Below, in pieces: positions 48,639 through 56,360 of a DNA stretch of 64,000 nt. The notes below the pieces were generated by a model. That model saw only the letters and a list, made by a program, of their open reading frames with translations. It did not search any database and was not told the DNA's origin. The DNA lies in contig JAXMAR010000037.1 in assembly GCA_046350295.1 (NCBI GenBank), forward strand, positions 1 through 64,000. Reading direction: 5' to 3'. This DNA is from JAXMAR01 sp046350295 (lineage in GTDB: Bacteria > Planctomycetota > Planctomycetia > Gemmatales > Gemmataceae). Both the position numbers and the translations under genes were made by a program. How positions within the stretch are numbered: position 1 is the stretch's first letter; each line of letters starts with the position of its first letter.

Positions 48639-49382
48639 TTAGCGGTCCGCCTCCGAGCCCAACCCCAAGAGGGCGCACACGCCGATGCCGACGATCAGAG
48701 CCAGCGAGCGCACGGCCTCCCATAGGTTCACCTTCGACGACCCCGCGCGGCGGTCCTCGAAGATGATCGGGGTCTCGCCCATCTTGGCTTTGGCGACCCG
48801 GCAGCGGTACAGCACCTCTTCCTGAAACGAGTAGCCGCGCGATATGAGCTTGTGCAAGGCGGTGCGGCGCAAAAGGCTGACGCGGTAGCAGCGATAGGCG
48901 CCGCTGGTGTCATGGGCGGGGATGCGCATGAGGAGGCGGCTGACGACGTTGATGCCCCAGCTCATGAGCTTGCGCGAGAAGGGCCAGTTGACCGTGCCGC
49001 CGCCAGGGACGTAACGCGAGCCGATCATCAGGTCGCGCCTGGGCATGCCGGCGAGCACCGCGGGGAGGTAGCGCGGATGATGGCTGAAGTCGGCGTCCAT
49101 GTTGATGAGCAGGTCGTAGCCCTGGTCCATGGCGAAGCGCATGCCGGCGAGGATGGCGGTCCCGAGGCCGAGCTTGCCGGCGCGATGGAGGACGCGGATG
49201 CGCGGATCGGCGCCGGCCATCTCGTCGGCGAGGCGGCCGGTGCCGTCGGGGGAATTGTCGTCGATGACAAGGACGTCGGCCTGCGGGACGAAGCGATGGA
49301 TCTCCTCGATCAGGGGCCGCAGGTTGTCCCGCTCGTTGTAAGTGGCGATCGAAACCAGAATCCGTTCGTGCGACGAGGTCAA
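48639..49382 (-). CDS. Polyprenol-phosphate mannosyl/glucosyltransferase (GT2, DPM1-like)
   Basis: 247 residues from a TTG at 49382. The upstream ATG at 49454 lacks a ribosome site and adds 24 basic residues, whereas AAAGGAG (49389-49395) stands at the right distance ahead of the TTG; this decides the start. The GT-A domain shows 'ILVSIATYNERDNL', 'VLVIDDNSPDGTG', the metal-site 'NMDADFSHHPRYLP' and 'IGSRYVPGGGTVNW', all characteristic of dolichol-phosphate mannosyltransferases. A C-terminal hydrophobic stretch ('ALIVGIGVCALLG') may dock it to the membrane. It makes lipid-linked sugar for protein or glycan glycosylation. Confidence 0.9.
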   Translation of the reverse strand: MTSSHERILVSIATYNERDNLRPLIEEIHRFVPQADVLVIDDNSPDGTGRLADEMAGADPRIRVLHRAGKLGLGTAILAGMRFAMDQGYDLLINMDADFSHHPRYLPAVLAGMPRRDLMIGSRYVPGGGTVNWPFSRKLMSWGINVVSRLLMRIPAHDTSGAYRCYRVSLLRRTALHKLISRGYSFQEEVLYRCRVAKAKMGETPIIFEDRRAGSSKVNLWEAVRSLALIVGIGVCALLGLGSEADR

Positions 49383-49534
49383 CGATCGCTCCTTTGCCGC
49401 GTGCGACGCAAAAGGCGCCTGTCGCGCTCCCTTTGCACGTTTTGCCGCTTGCATTGGGACCTGATGCGCCGCTATTCTATGAAAGGTGGATTGGCTCGAA
49501 ACCCGAAACCCCGAACGACGAAGCCCGAACGCAA

Positions 49535-50149
49535 ATGGAAGCCGCCGCGATCATCACCTGTCCGGAATGCACCAAGCGCTTCAAGGGGAAAGCCAGCCTG
49601 GCGGGCAAGAAGATCAAGTGCCCGTTCTGCAAGGAAGCGTTCGTGGTGCCCAAGGAGATCGCGCAGACCGCGGGCGTCGTCGCGGCCCCCAAGGAGGAGC
49701 CGAAGAAGCGCATCGTGTTCGAGGACGAGGACGAGCCGGGCGCCTACGGCGTGACCACGCTCGACATCGCGGCGCGCTGCCCCAACTGCGCCAATCCCAT
49801 GGCGGACGAGAAAGCGTTCATCTGTCTGTACTGCGGCTACAACACGTTGACGCGCGCCTGGGGCAAGACGACCAAGGTTTTTGGGCATACGACCGAGGAC
49901 TACATCAAGCATCAGCTGGCGGCCTATATCTGGGGCGGCGTGCTGCTCATCTTCGCGATCGGCCTGGTCTTCCTCTGTCTGGTGTTCCCGTATGTTCTGG
50001 AGGCGAATACGTGGGAGGAATGGCTGGACGCGGAGTCGATCCGGCTCTGGTTCACGGTCATGTTCCTGTTCATCTTCTGGGGCGGCGGCATGTTTGTCTT
50101 CAAGCGTCTGATCATCAATCCGTCACCGGCGGAGTTGAAAAAGGACTGA
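49535..50149 (+). CDS. Zinc-ribbon membrane protein
   Basis: 204 residues from the ATG at 49535. Two zinc ribbons are visible: C9-x2-C12 with C30-x2-C33 ('CPECTKRF', 'CPFCKEAF'), and 'CPNCANPM' with 'CLYCGYNT'. After a segment rich in Lys and Glu, two transmembrane helices follow, about 135-155 ('GGVLLIFAIGLVFLCLVF') and 170-195 ('LWFTVMFLFIFWGGGMFVF'). Planctomycetes encode many such proteins; function is unknown. It lies 163 bases before metK. Confidence 0.8.
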   Translation: MEAAAIITCPECTKRFKGKASLAGKKIKCPFCKEAFVVPKEIAQTAGVVAAPKEEPKKRIVFEDEDEPGAYGVTTLDIAARCPNCANPMADEKAFICLYCGYNTLTRAWGKTTKVFGHTTEDYIKHQLAAYIWGGVLLIFAIGLVFLCLVFPYVLEANTWEEWLDAESIRLWFTVMFLFIFWGGGMFVFKRLIINPSPAELKKD

Positions 50150-50238
50150 CAAAATGGCCAGGTCTCGAGACGAAGGACGGGGGCGCGGCGCCGGCCCCCG
50201 CCCCGACTCTGCTCTTTCCCCAATCCTCACGCTTTTCC

Positions 50239-50244
50239 TATAAT
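50239..50244 (+). promoter_or_regulatory. -10 box upstream of metK
   Basis: TATAAT, 69 bases before the metK ATG. No matching -35 hexamer at 16-18 bases was found, so this is only a weak candidate. No SAM riboswitch fold was recognised in the leader. Confidence 0.35.
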
Positions 50245-50312
50245 CATCCCCATTCCCGGCTCCGGGGCGTGACCCTGACCGCAAAACCTTCCAAGAAGAA
50301 GGAATCTTCCAC

Positions 50313-51584
50313 ATGTCGAGTAAGCGTTATCTCTTTACCAGCGAATCGGTGTCCATGGGACATCCGGACAAGGTCGCCGATCAGATCTCCGACGCCATCC
50401 TGGATCACTGCCTCGCCGCCGATCCGAAGAGCCGCGTCGCTTGCGAGACCATGGTCACCACCGACCTCGCCGTCGTCTCCGGCGAGATCACGACGCAGGC
50501 CGACCTCTCCCGCGTTACCGTCGACGGCATCGTCCGCAAGACCATCCGCGAGATCGGCTACACCGACCCCAAGATCGGCTTCGCCGCCGACACCTGCCAG
50601 GTCAACATCCACCTGCACGCCCAGTCCGGCAACATCGCCCAGGGCGTTGACGTCGGCGGCGCCGGCGACCAGGGCATGATGTTCGGCTTCGCCTGCAAGG
50701 AAACGCATAGCCTCATGCCGCTGCCCATCTACCTGTCGCACCGACTGATGGAGAACCACGCCAAGCTCCGCCAGAAGGGGGAGCTCAAGTTCCTCCGGCC
50801 GGACGCCAAGAGCCAGGTCACCGTCGAATACGAATCGGACGGCACCCCCAACCGCATCCACACCGTCGTCCTTTCGACGCAGCATGATGACAGCGTCATG
50901 ACACACAAGGACGGCGTCGAATGGTTCTCCGACGACGCTCGCCAGGCCATCGTCGACAAGCTCGTCTTGCCGACCCTCCAGGCCGAGCGCAAGGACCTGA
51001 TCAAGGGCAAGATGGTCATCGTCCCGCCCGGCAGCCCGCCGCGCGATTACGGCGACGCCATCCTGTGCCACGTCAACCCCACCGGCTGCTTCCTCACCGG
51101 CGGTCCCCACGGCGATTGCGGCCTCACCGGCCGCAAGATCATCGTCGACACCTACGGCGGCCGCGGCCGGCACGGCGGCGGCGCCTTCTCCGGCAAGGAC
51201 CCGACCAAGGTCGACCGCTCCGCCGCTTACATGGCCCGCTACGTCGCCAAGAACATCGTCGCCGCCGGCCTCGCGCTCGAATGCGAGGTTCAGCTCTCCT
51301 ACGCCATCGGCTACCCCGACCCCCTCAACATCTGGGTCAACACCAACAACACCACCGCCTCCGGCATCACCGACGACCAGCTCGTCGACCTGATCCGCAA
51401 GCACTTCAAGCTGACGCCCAAGGGCATCATCGAGACCCTCAACCTCCGCCGTCCCATTTACCGCGAAACCGCGGCGCACGGCCACTTCGGCCGCGAGAAC
51501 CCGAACTTCACCTGGGAGAAGACGGACAAGGCGGAGGCGCTCAAGAAGGAAGTGGGCAGCGCGAAGCAGTTGGCGCATGCCTAA
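50313..51584 (+). CDS. metK: S-adenosylmethionine synthetase
   Basis: 423 residues. It makes SAM from methionine and ATP. Signatures: 'FTSESVSMGHPDKVADQISD' near the N-terminus with the ATP-site His, 'GAGDQGMMFGFAC', 'HADTQ'-type segment replaced here by 'HDDSV', 'GPHGDCGLTGRKIIVDTYGG' and 'GGGAFSGKDPTKVDRSAAYM'. All substrate-contact motifs are retained. AAGGAA precedes the ATG. The gene is followed by a strong hairpin. It is slightly longer than the E. coli enzyme (384), mostly in the middle domain. Confidence 0.97.
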   Translation: MSSKRYLFTSESVSMGHPDKVADQISDAILDHCLAADPKSRVACETMVTTDLAVVSGEITTQADLSRVTVDGIVRKTIREIGYTDPKIGFAADTCQVNIHLHAQSGNIAQGVDVGGAGDQGMMFGFACKETHSLMPLPIYLSHRLMENHAKLRQKGELKFLRPDAKSQVTVEYESDGTPNRIHTVVLSTQHDDSVMTHKDGVEWFSDDARQAIVDKLVLPTLQAERKDLIKGKMVIVPPGSPPRDYGDAILCHVNPTGCFLTGGPHGDCGLTGRKIIVDTYGGRGRHGGGAFSGKDPTKVDRSAAYMARYVAKNIVAAGLALECEVQLSYAIGYPDPLNIWVNTNNTTASGITDDQLVDLIRKHFKLTPKGIIETLNLRRPIYRETAAHGHFGRENPNFTWEKTDKAEALKKEVGSAKQLAHA

Positions 51585-51923
51585 CACGGACGCTTCGCAA
51601 CGAGACCAGAGTCGCCGCGTAAGCGGCGACTCGGTCTTGTCATGACCAAAGACTTGCTGGACGCCGGCCCTCTTTATCGATAAGGTTCAGTTCCGCGGCG
51701 CCTCTCTCTTGATAATTGTGTCGCGTTTCGTCGCCGACATACCCACTCACCGCGACGTATTCACGTCCCCTCTCCGTTTCTTGACGCAACCCCCTCCGCC
51801 TCCCTCGCTTCCGCTACCAGCCCTTACGCCCTCGCTCCTTCGAGAATCCGCCCGCTCCGCGACAAAACGGCCGCAGGATCGCACAAGGTCCGTTTTCCAA
51901 CAACCCTTGTTCTGGAGACCGCC
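51585..51923. other. Intergenic region after metK
   Basis: 339 bases. It begins with the hairpin at 51603-51637 (listed). The rest is a pyrimidine-rich leader (CTCCGCCTCCCTCGCTTCCG and similar at about 51790-51830) ahead of the ATP-grasp gene. No promoter pair or RNA gene was recognised. Confidence 0.45.
51603..51637 (+). terminator. Hairpin downstream of metK
   Basis: GAGTCGCCGC, loop GTAA, GCGGCGACTC (51609-51632), extended by AGACC (51603-51607) and GGTCT (51633-51637) across one bulged A. The stem is very stable, but only TTGT follows, so termination may be Rho-assisted or the element may protect the mRNA end. Confidence 0.6.
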
Positions 51924-52715
51924 ATGAACGCCAACACCTGCCTTGTGTTAGCGGGCCCATCCCTGCCCGCCGAGAGGCCGCTCGTCGACGCCGCCAAGCG
52001 GCGCGGCTGGGGAATCGTCATCGATGACCCACCCGCCCCGGCATCGAGTGACGGCAAGCCCGTCTTCTACGTTTCCACCGATCGCGCCCTGGCGATGGCA
52101 CAGAAGTGGAGCGTCACGCTCCTCGAGCCCTCGCTAGATCTCCTCACCCGCATCCCTTTTCACCTGCGTCGCCGCGCCGTTGAGTATGCCCGCTTCGCCG
52201 ACCTCCAGCGCCTCAGCGCCGCCGCCTTTGTCAAGCCCGCCGACCCACTCCATAAGGTGTTCGACGCCGGTGTTTACCGCCGCGACCAGCTCGCCACTCT
52301 CAAGGTCGACCCGCAAACGCCCGTCCTTGTCGCCGACCCCGTCGACTGGTCTGCCGAGCTCCGCTGTTTCATCCTAGATGGCCAGGTCGCCGCCTGGTCT
52401 CCCTACCTGAGCTTCGGCGGACCCAACTGGAAGCCCTACGCTTCCGGCCGTCTTGCCGCTGAAGTCCCACCCGCGCTGCGCGCCTTGTGCGCGCGCCTCT
52501 TCGCCCACCCGGGCCTCGCTCTGCCTCCCGCCTTCGTCATGGACGTCGGCGTCATTGAGGAGGAAGGCTGGGCGATCGTGGAGTTCAATCCCGCGTGGTG
52601 CGCCGGCATACTCGGCGCCAACCCAGGGCGCGTCCTCGACGTGTTGGAGCGAGCAACGCGGCCGCCGTGCGGCCTCTCTGTCATGGACGGGCGCTTTGTC
52701 ATCAAGCGCGGGTAA
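51924..52715 (+). CDS. ATP-grasp domain protein (DUF4343-like)
   Basis: 263 residues. ATP-grasp C-terminal elements are visible: 'FVKPADPLHKVFDAGVYRRD', 'WSAELRCFILDGQVAAWSPY', 'VMDVGVIEEEGWAIVEFNPA' and 'WCAGILGANPGRVLDVLERA', the last two holding the Glu/Asn metal ligands. This matches the DUF4343/RimK-like amide-ligase group. The substrate is not evident. The stop codon is followed directly in frame by 47 further sense codons (see the next entry). It is upstream of an epimerase gene by about 240 bases. Confidence 0.75.
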   Translation: MNANTCLVLAGPSLPAERPLVDAAKRRGWGIVIDDPPAPASSDGKPVFYVSTDRALAMAQKWSVTLLEPSLDLLTRIPFHLRRRAVEYARFADLQRLSAAAFVKPADPLHKVFDAGVYRRDQLATLKVDPQTPVLVADPVDWSAELRCFILDGQVAAWSPYLSFGGPNWKPYASGRLAAEVPPALRALCARLFAHPGLALPPAFVMDVGVIEEEGWAIVEFNPAWCAGILGANPGRVLDVLERATRPPCGLSVMDGRFVIKRG

Positions 52716-52859
52716 TTGGTATATCGCGAGCCAACGCCGGACGAGACGCAGCATTACGGCTTCGGCTACGCCGAAACGACGATCACTCTCGACGACCGCA
52801 TCGCGCCCCTGGTGAAGTCGAAGACTTGGATCAACGTCCGCGATCTCTTTGCGGATTGA
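52716..52859 (+). pseudogene. Short in-frame coding remnant after the ATP-grasp stop codon
   Basis: 47 codons run in the same frame immediately after the TAA at 52713-52715, starting TTG GTA and reading 'LVYREPTPDETQHYGFGYAE' then 'TTITLDDRIAPLVKSKTWIN', 'VRDLFAD'. The 'VYREP...IAPL...InVrDLF' pattern resembles the C-terminus of Uma2 family nucleases. No ribosome site is seen. It could be a Uma2 relic, or a C-terminal extension cut off from the ATP-grasp gene by a new stop codon. Confidence 0.45.
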
Positions 52860-52950
52860 GTCCAATTCCGCTCCAGGGCCGCTTCCGACCGCCAGTCGCA
52901 TGCGCCCATCCCATCTGGTAAACTGCGCCCATTGCCCCAGGGAGCGCCTC

Positions 52951-53865
52951 ATGCGAATTGCCATCACCGGCGCCACCGGTTTTCTCGGCCGCTACCTTGT
53001 GCGGCATTTCGCCGCGCGCTGCGACACGCTACGTTGCTGGCGGCGGGCTTCGAGCGATGTCTCCGGCCTTCCTGGGGAAGTGGAATGGCTGACCGGAGCG
53101 CTCGGCGACGAAGGCGCCATGCGGGCGCTCGTTCGCGGCGTCGACGCCGTCGTTCATGCCGCGGTCGAATGGCAGGGGCCGCGCACCCGTGGCCGGACGA
53201 GCCATGGCGACGTCGATGTCTTTGCCGGCGTGAACCTCGCCGGCTCCCTTCGGCTCTTCCAGGCCGCCCGCGAAGCCGGCGTGCCGCGCTTCGTCTTCAT
53301 CTCCACCTGCGCCGTCCACGAAGTCATCCTCGACGACCGGCCGCTCGACGAAACGCATCCGCTCTGGCCGACCTCCCACTACGGCGCTCACAAGGCGGCG
53401 CTCGAAGCCTTCGTCCACAGTTACGGCCTCGGCGAAGGTTGGCCTATCTGCGCTCTGCGGCCCACCGGCATCTACGGCCTGGCCCACCCGCCCGAGCAGA
53501 GCCGCTGGTACGATCTGGTCGGCGCCGTCGTGCGCGGCGAGCGCATCGAGACGGCGCGCGGCGGCAAGGAAGTCCACGCCGCGGATGTCGCGCGAGGCGT
53601 CGAAATCCTGCTCGCGGCAGACGCCACGGCCGTGGCGGGACAGTCATTCAACTGCTACGACATGTGCATCTCCGAGGAACAGGTCGCGCGCAGCGTCAGG
53701 GAACTGACCGGCAGCAGGAGCGAGATCTCCAATCTCAACCGCGGCCCGAAGAACCAGATCGAGACGAAGAAGATTCGCGCGCTCGGCATGACCTTCGGCG
53801 GGGAAGCGCTGCTGCGGCGGACGGTGGAGGAGTTGATCACGGCTTGTCGAGAGGCCAAGCGGTGA
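52951..53865 (+). CDS. NAD-dependent epimerase/dehydratase (extended SDR)
   Basis: 304 residues from the ATG at 52951 (AGGGAG upstream). The Rossmann motif 'MRIAITGATGFLGRYL' (GxxGxxG) is at the N-terminus. Catalytic candidates are S118/T119 in 'FVFISTCAVHE' and Y144-x3-K148 in 'SHYGAHKAALEAFV'. 'CALRPTGIYGLAHPPEQSRW' is the usual substrate-site strand. This is the sugar-nucleotide epimerase or 3-beta-HSD-like group; the substrate is not determined. It stands between two Uma2-related remnants. Confidence 0.88.
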   Translation: MRIAITGATGFLGRYLVRHFAARCDTLRCWRRASSDVSGLPGEVEWLTGALGDEGAMRALVRGVDAVVHAAVEWQGPRTRGRTSHGDVDVFAGVNLAGSLRLFQAAREAGVPRFVFISTCAVHEVILDDRPLDETHPLWPTSHYGAHKAALEAFVHSYGLGEGWPICALRPTGIYGLAHPPEQSRWYDLVGAVVRGERIETARGGKEVHAADVARGVEILLAADATAVAGQSFNCYDMCISEEQVARSVRELTGSRSEISNLNRGPKNQIETKKIRALGMTFGGEALLRRTVEELITACREAKR

Positions 53866-53914
53866 TGCTGGCGACGCGTGGGATCGCGGGCCTTGTCGCC
53901 GAGGTTGAAATGAC

Positions 53915-54109
53915 TCAACTCGCGAAGACTTCATCGACGCGAATACGCCAGCCCGGACCAGCCACGCAGACTGACGTAGATATTGCCGGCGACCTCACTG
54001 GGGTAACGCCGGTAGACAAGTAGGGTACGATCCTCCCTCCGATCAACTCCGCCTTCCCTCGGCGCCGTAGGAGATCGTCAAGCGTGGCTCGTTGCTGGAT
54101 GATCGACAT
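53915..54109 (-). pseudogene. Uma2 nuclease with large internal deletion
   Basis: 64 codons from the ATG at 54109, with GAGGAG in place. The N-terminus 'RATLDDLLRRRGKAELIGGR' matches the start of Uma2 family proteins and 'GPGWRIRVDEVFAS' matches their end, but the ~130 residues between, including the PD-(D/E)xK active site, are absent. The open frame is preserved, so a mini-protein may still be made. Inactive as a nuclease. Confidence 0.75.
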
Positions 54110-54265
54110 CGCGTCTCCTCCCATGCGGTTGATTCTACGTGCGGCGTCGAGGCGGCCGCAAACGGGGGCCCTGGAGCATTGTTGCAACGAATAGTTGACA
54201 ACGCCCCCACGCTCGATAATCCTGTTCCTGTACGCGCTTTGTTTCCCCATCAAGGAGCTGCTTCC

Positions 54266-54868
54266 ATGATCAAGCGGATGTTGCTGGCTGTCCCCGTGCT
54301 CGTCCTGGCCGTCGTCGCCGGTCTCGCGGCCCAGGAGGACATGAGCAAGGGCAAGAGCAAGTTCTACAACGACACCTTCGTCCCCACGCCCGACGAGGTC
54401 ACGGGCAAGATGCTCGAGCTGTCCAAGTGCACCAAGGACTCGATCGTCTACGACCTCGGTTGCGGCGAGGCCGACATGCTGATCTTCGCCACCAAGAAAT
54501 ACGGCTGCAAGTGCATGGGCATCGAGTTCAACCCGGAGCGGGCCGACAAGGCGCGCGAGAAGGTCAAGAAGGCCGGCCTGGACAAGATGATCGAGATCCG
54601 CACCGGCGACGCCCTCACCGTCAAGGATATCGGCAAGGCGGACATCATCATCCTCTACATGTTCCCCGGCTTCCTGAACCACATGCGCGAGGAGTACGAA
54701 GGCAAGTGGAAGTCCGGCGCCCGCATCGCCTCGCACGACTACAAATGGGAAACCCCGGGCTGGGAGCCGGACGTCGCGCTCAACGACTTCAAGGGCCCGA
54801 CGCGCACCCACCGCATCTACCTGTGGACCGCTCCCGCCAAGAAGAGCTCGAGCAAGGAAAAAAGCTGA
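54266..54868 (+). CDS. Exported class I SAM-dependent methyltransferase
   Basis: 200 residues from the ATG at 54266 (AAGGAG). Residues 1-22 are a signal peptide or anchor ('MLLAVPVLVLAVVAGLAAQ'). Next 'YNDTFVPTPDEVTGKMLELS', the SAM motif 'VYDLGCGEAD' (62-70), 'CMGIEFNPERADKAREK' (motif post I) and 'KADIIILYMFPGFLNHMREE'. This is the pattern of DOT1-like or protein-lysine methyltransferase-like enzymes found widely in planctomycetes. The catalytic domain would be outside the cytoplasmic membrane, odd for a SAM user, unless the segment is an N-terminal anchor with cytosolic domain. A strong terminator follows. Confidence 0.85.
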   Translation: MIKRMLLAVPVLVLAVVAGLAAQEDMSKGKSKFYNDTFVPTPDEVTGKMLELSKCTKDSIVYDLGCGEADMLIFATKKYGCKCMGIEFNPERADKAREKVKKAGLDKMIEIRTGDALTVKDIGKADIIILYMFPGFLNHMREEYEGKWKSGARIASHDYKWETPGWEPDVALNDFKGPTRTHRIYLWTAPAKKSSSKEKS

Positions 54869-54887
54869 CACGAGACGATAATCAAGC

Positions 54888-54946
54888 AGAGCCGGAAGCG
54901 TGAGCGACGGGTAACCATCGCCGCTTCCGGCTCTGTTTTTTTTTTT
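54888..54946 (+). terminator. Intrinsic terminator containing repeat copy 2
   Basis: AGAGCCGGAAGCG (54888-54900) pairs with CGCTTCCGGCTCT (54922-54934) and is followed by G and T11. The left arm with the next 12 bases is a copy of the repeat at 18861-18885. It separates the methyltransferase gene from the convergent esterase gene. Confidence 0.9.
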
Positions 54947-54962
54947 CGCTTCGCTCGCCGCG

Positions 54963-56090
54963 TCACTTACGAATCCGCGAGCACGCGCCCTCGCAGCATG
55001 CGCCGCCCGCGCACGTCCCGCAGGCGTCGCACGCGACCGGCGCGTAGCAGCCGATCTCGCGATTCAGGAACTCGAACAGGCTAGGCAGCAAACGCACCGC
55101 CGTGAACTTGTCGTGGTGGCCGTCCGGGTCGAAGCCGACGTGGACGGTGATGCCGCGGAACTTGCACAGGTAGAGGAAGCTCTCGACCTGGGCGTCGATG
55201 TTGAACTCGTCCTTGCCGCCATAGGCGATGTACATGGCGAGCTGACCGTCGCGCAGATGGGTGCGGTCGATCAACTCGATGGGGTTGTGGCTCGCGACAG
55301 CAGCCATCGCCTCCGGGCCGACGCCCCAGACGGGGCCGATCAGGTGGCCGATGCGGACCTTGGCGAGACCGAAGCCGGCGATGACCTCGTTGGGATTGTC
55401 GATGTTCTCGCGCCAGCCCCAGTGCCGCGGGTCGAACTTGTCGCGATAGGAGCCGGAGTCGCCCATCCAGCGGAGGTTCAGGGGCGGGAAGACGCCGGCG
55501 ACCGTGCCGAACGTGTCGCGGTGGCGCATGCCGTAGTTGTAAGCGGCGAAGCCGCCCATCGAGACGCCGGCCAGGATGTGGGCCTGCCGCTCGGTGCGGA
55601 TCGGGTAGCGCTTGCAGACGAAGTCCCAGACGTCCTGGAGGACGAAGTCCTCGAACGGACCGGCTTCGCTATTGAGGAAGAAGCTGGCCGGCGCGTGCAA
55701 GCTGGGCTCCCCCTTGGGAGAGCCGTCCGGCACGGCGATGATCAGCGGCGGCAGCTTCTTGCACTGGATCGCTTCGTCGATCAGGGGGGCGATGTCGAGG
55801 AAGCTTTGCTCGTCCACGCCGAAACCGTGCATGTAGATCATGAACGGGTAGCGCATGTTCGGATCGTAGCACGGGGGGAGGTAGACATAGAGGTCGCGCT
55901 TCTGCCCCATGGCGGGGGACCACATGCGATAATCGCCGCCGTGGTTGGCGGTGAAGTCAACGATCCTTCCCTTCATGTGCAGATTGGCCTTGGCCAGGGC
56001 GCTCGAGTCCTTGCGCCAGCCGGAGGCGCGGGCCTCGTGCAGCGGCACGGCCAGGGACACCAGCAGAGCGAGCCAGAGCATCTTTTTCAT
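54963..56090 (-). CDS. Secreted esterase D/feruloyl-esterase-like hydrolase with Cys-rich tail
   Basis: 375 residues; signal peptide 1-22; GGGAGGAC before the ATG. Alpha/beta-hydrolase of the putative esterase (PF00756-like) group: 'RDLYVYLPPCYDPNMRYPF', 'MIYMHGFG' oxyanion strand, nucleophile S177 in 'ILAGVSMGGFAAYNYG', and a C-terminal His in 'GFDPDGHHDKF'. The last ~28 residues ('CYAPVACDACGTC' and 'CCEGACSRIRK') contain nine Cys residues, unusual for the family, and may form a disulfide-rich or metal-binding knob. Likely acts on an acyl ester of a polysaccharide outside the cell. Confidence 0.88.
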   Translation of the reverse strand: MKKMLWLALLVSLAVPLHEARASGWRKDSSALAKANLHMKGRIVDFTANHGGDYRMWSPAMGQKRDLYVYLPPCYDPNMRYPFMIYMHGFGVDEQSFLDIAPLIDEAIQCKKLPPLIIAVPDGSPKGEPSLHAPASFFLNSEAGPFEDFVLQDVWDFVCKRYPIRTERQAHILAGVSMGGFAAYNYGMRHRDTFGTVAGVFPPLNLRWMGDSGSYRDKFDPRHWGWRENIDNPNEVIAGFGLAKVRIGHLIGPVWGVGPEAMAAVASHNPIELIDRTHLRDGQLAMYIAYGGKDEFNIDAQVESFLYLCKFRGITVHVGFDPDGHHDKFTAVRLLPSLFEFLNREIGCYAPVACDACGTCAGGACCEGACSRIRK

Positions 56091-56360
56091 ATGTCCTCCC
56101 GTTCCCAGGCGCCGCCTGAGAACGCATTGCCGCCAGGCTGGCGGGCCGGCAAACCGCCCATCTTCCGGCGTTTGCCCGGTCGTGCGGGTTCTGCGTCTTG
56201 TGACGAGGGCGCCGTTTTTCCTTGCTTTAACTTCGGCAGCACGCGCCGGGAGAATGAAGGTGGGGGCGCGTAACGGGGATGAATGGAGAAGGGATTGTGC
56301 GGGCTGTGACGGCGGTAACGGTTGTGCCCACGGCGCCGGTTGAATGGCCGAGCCGCCCCA

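Noticed and set aside
50150..50312. Possible SAM riboswitch in the metK leader
   Set aside because: No recognisable SAM-I/II/III core; the leader is short and pyrimidine-rich.
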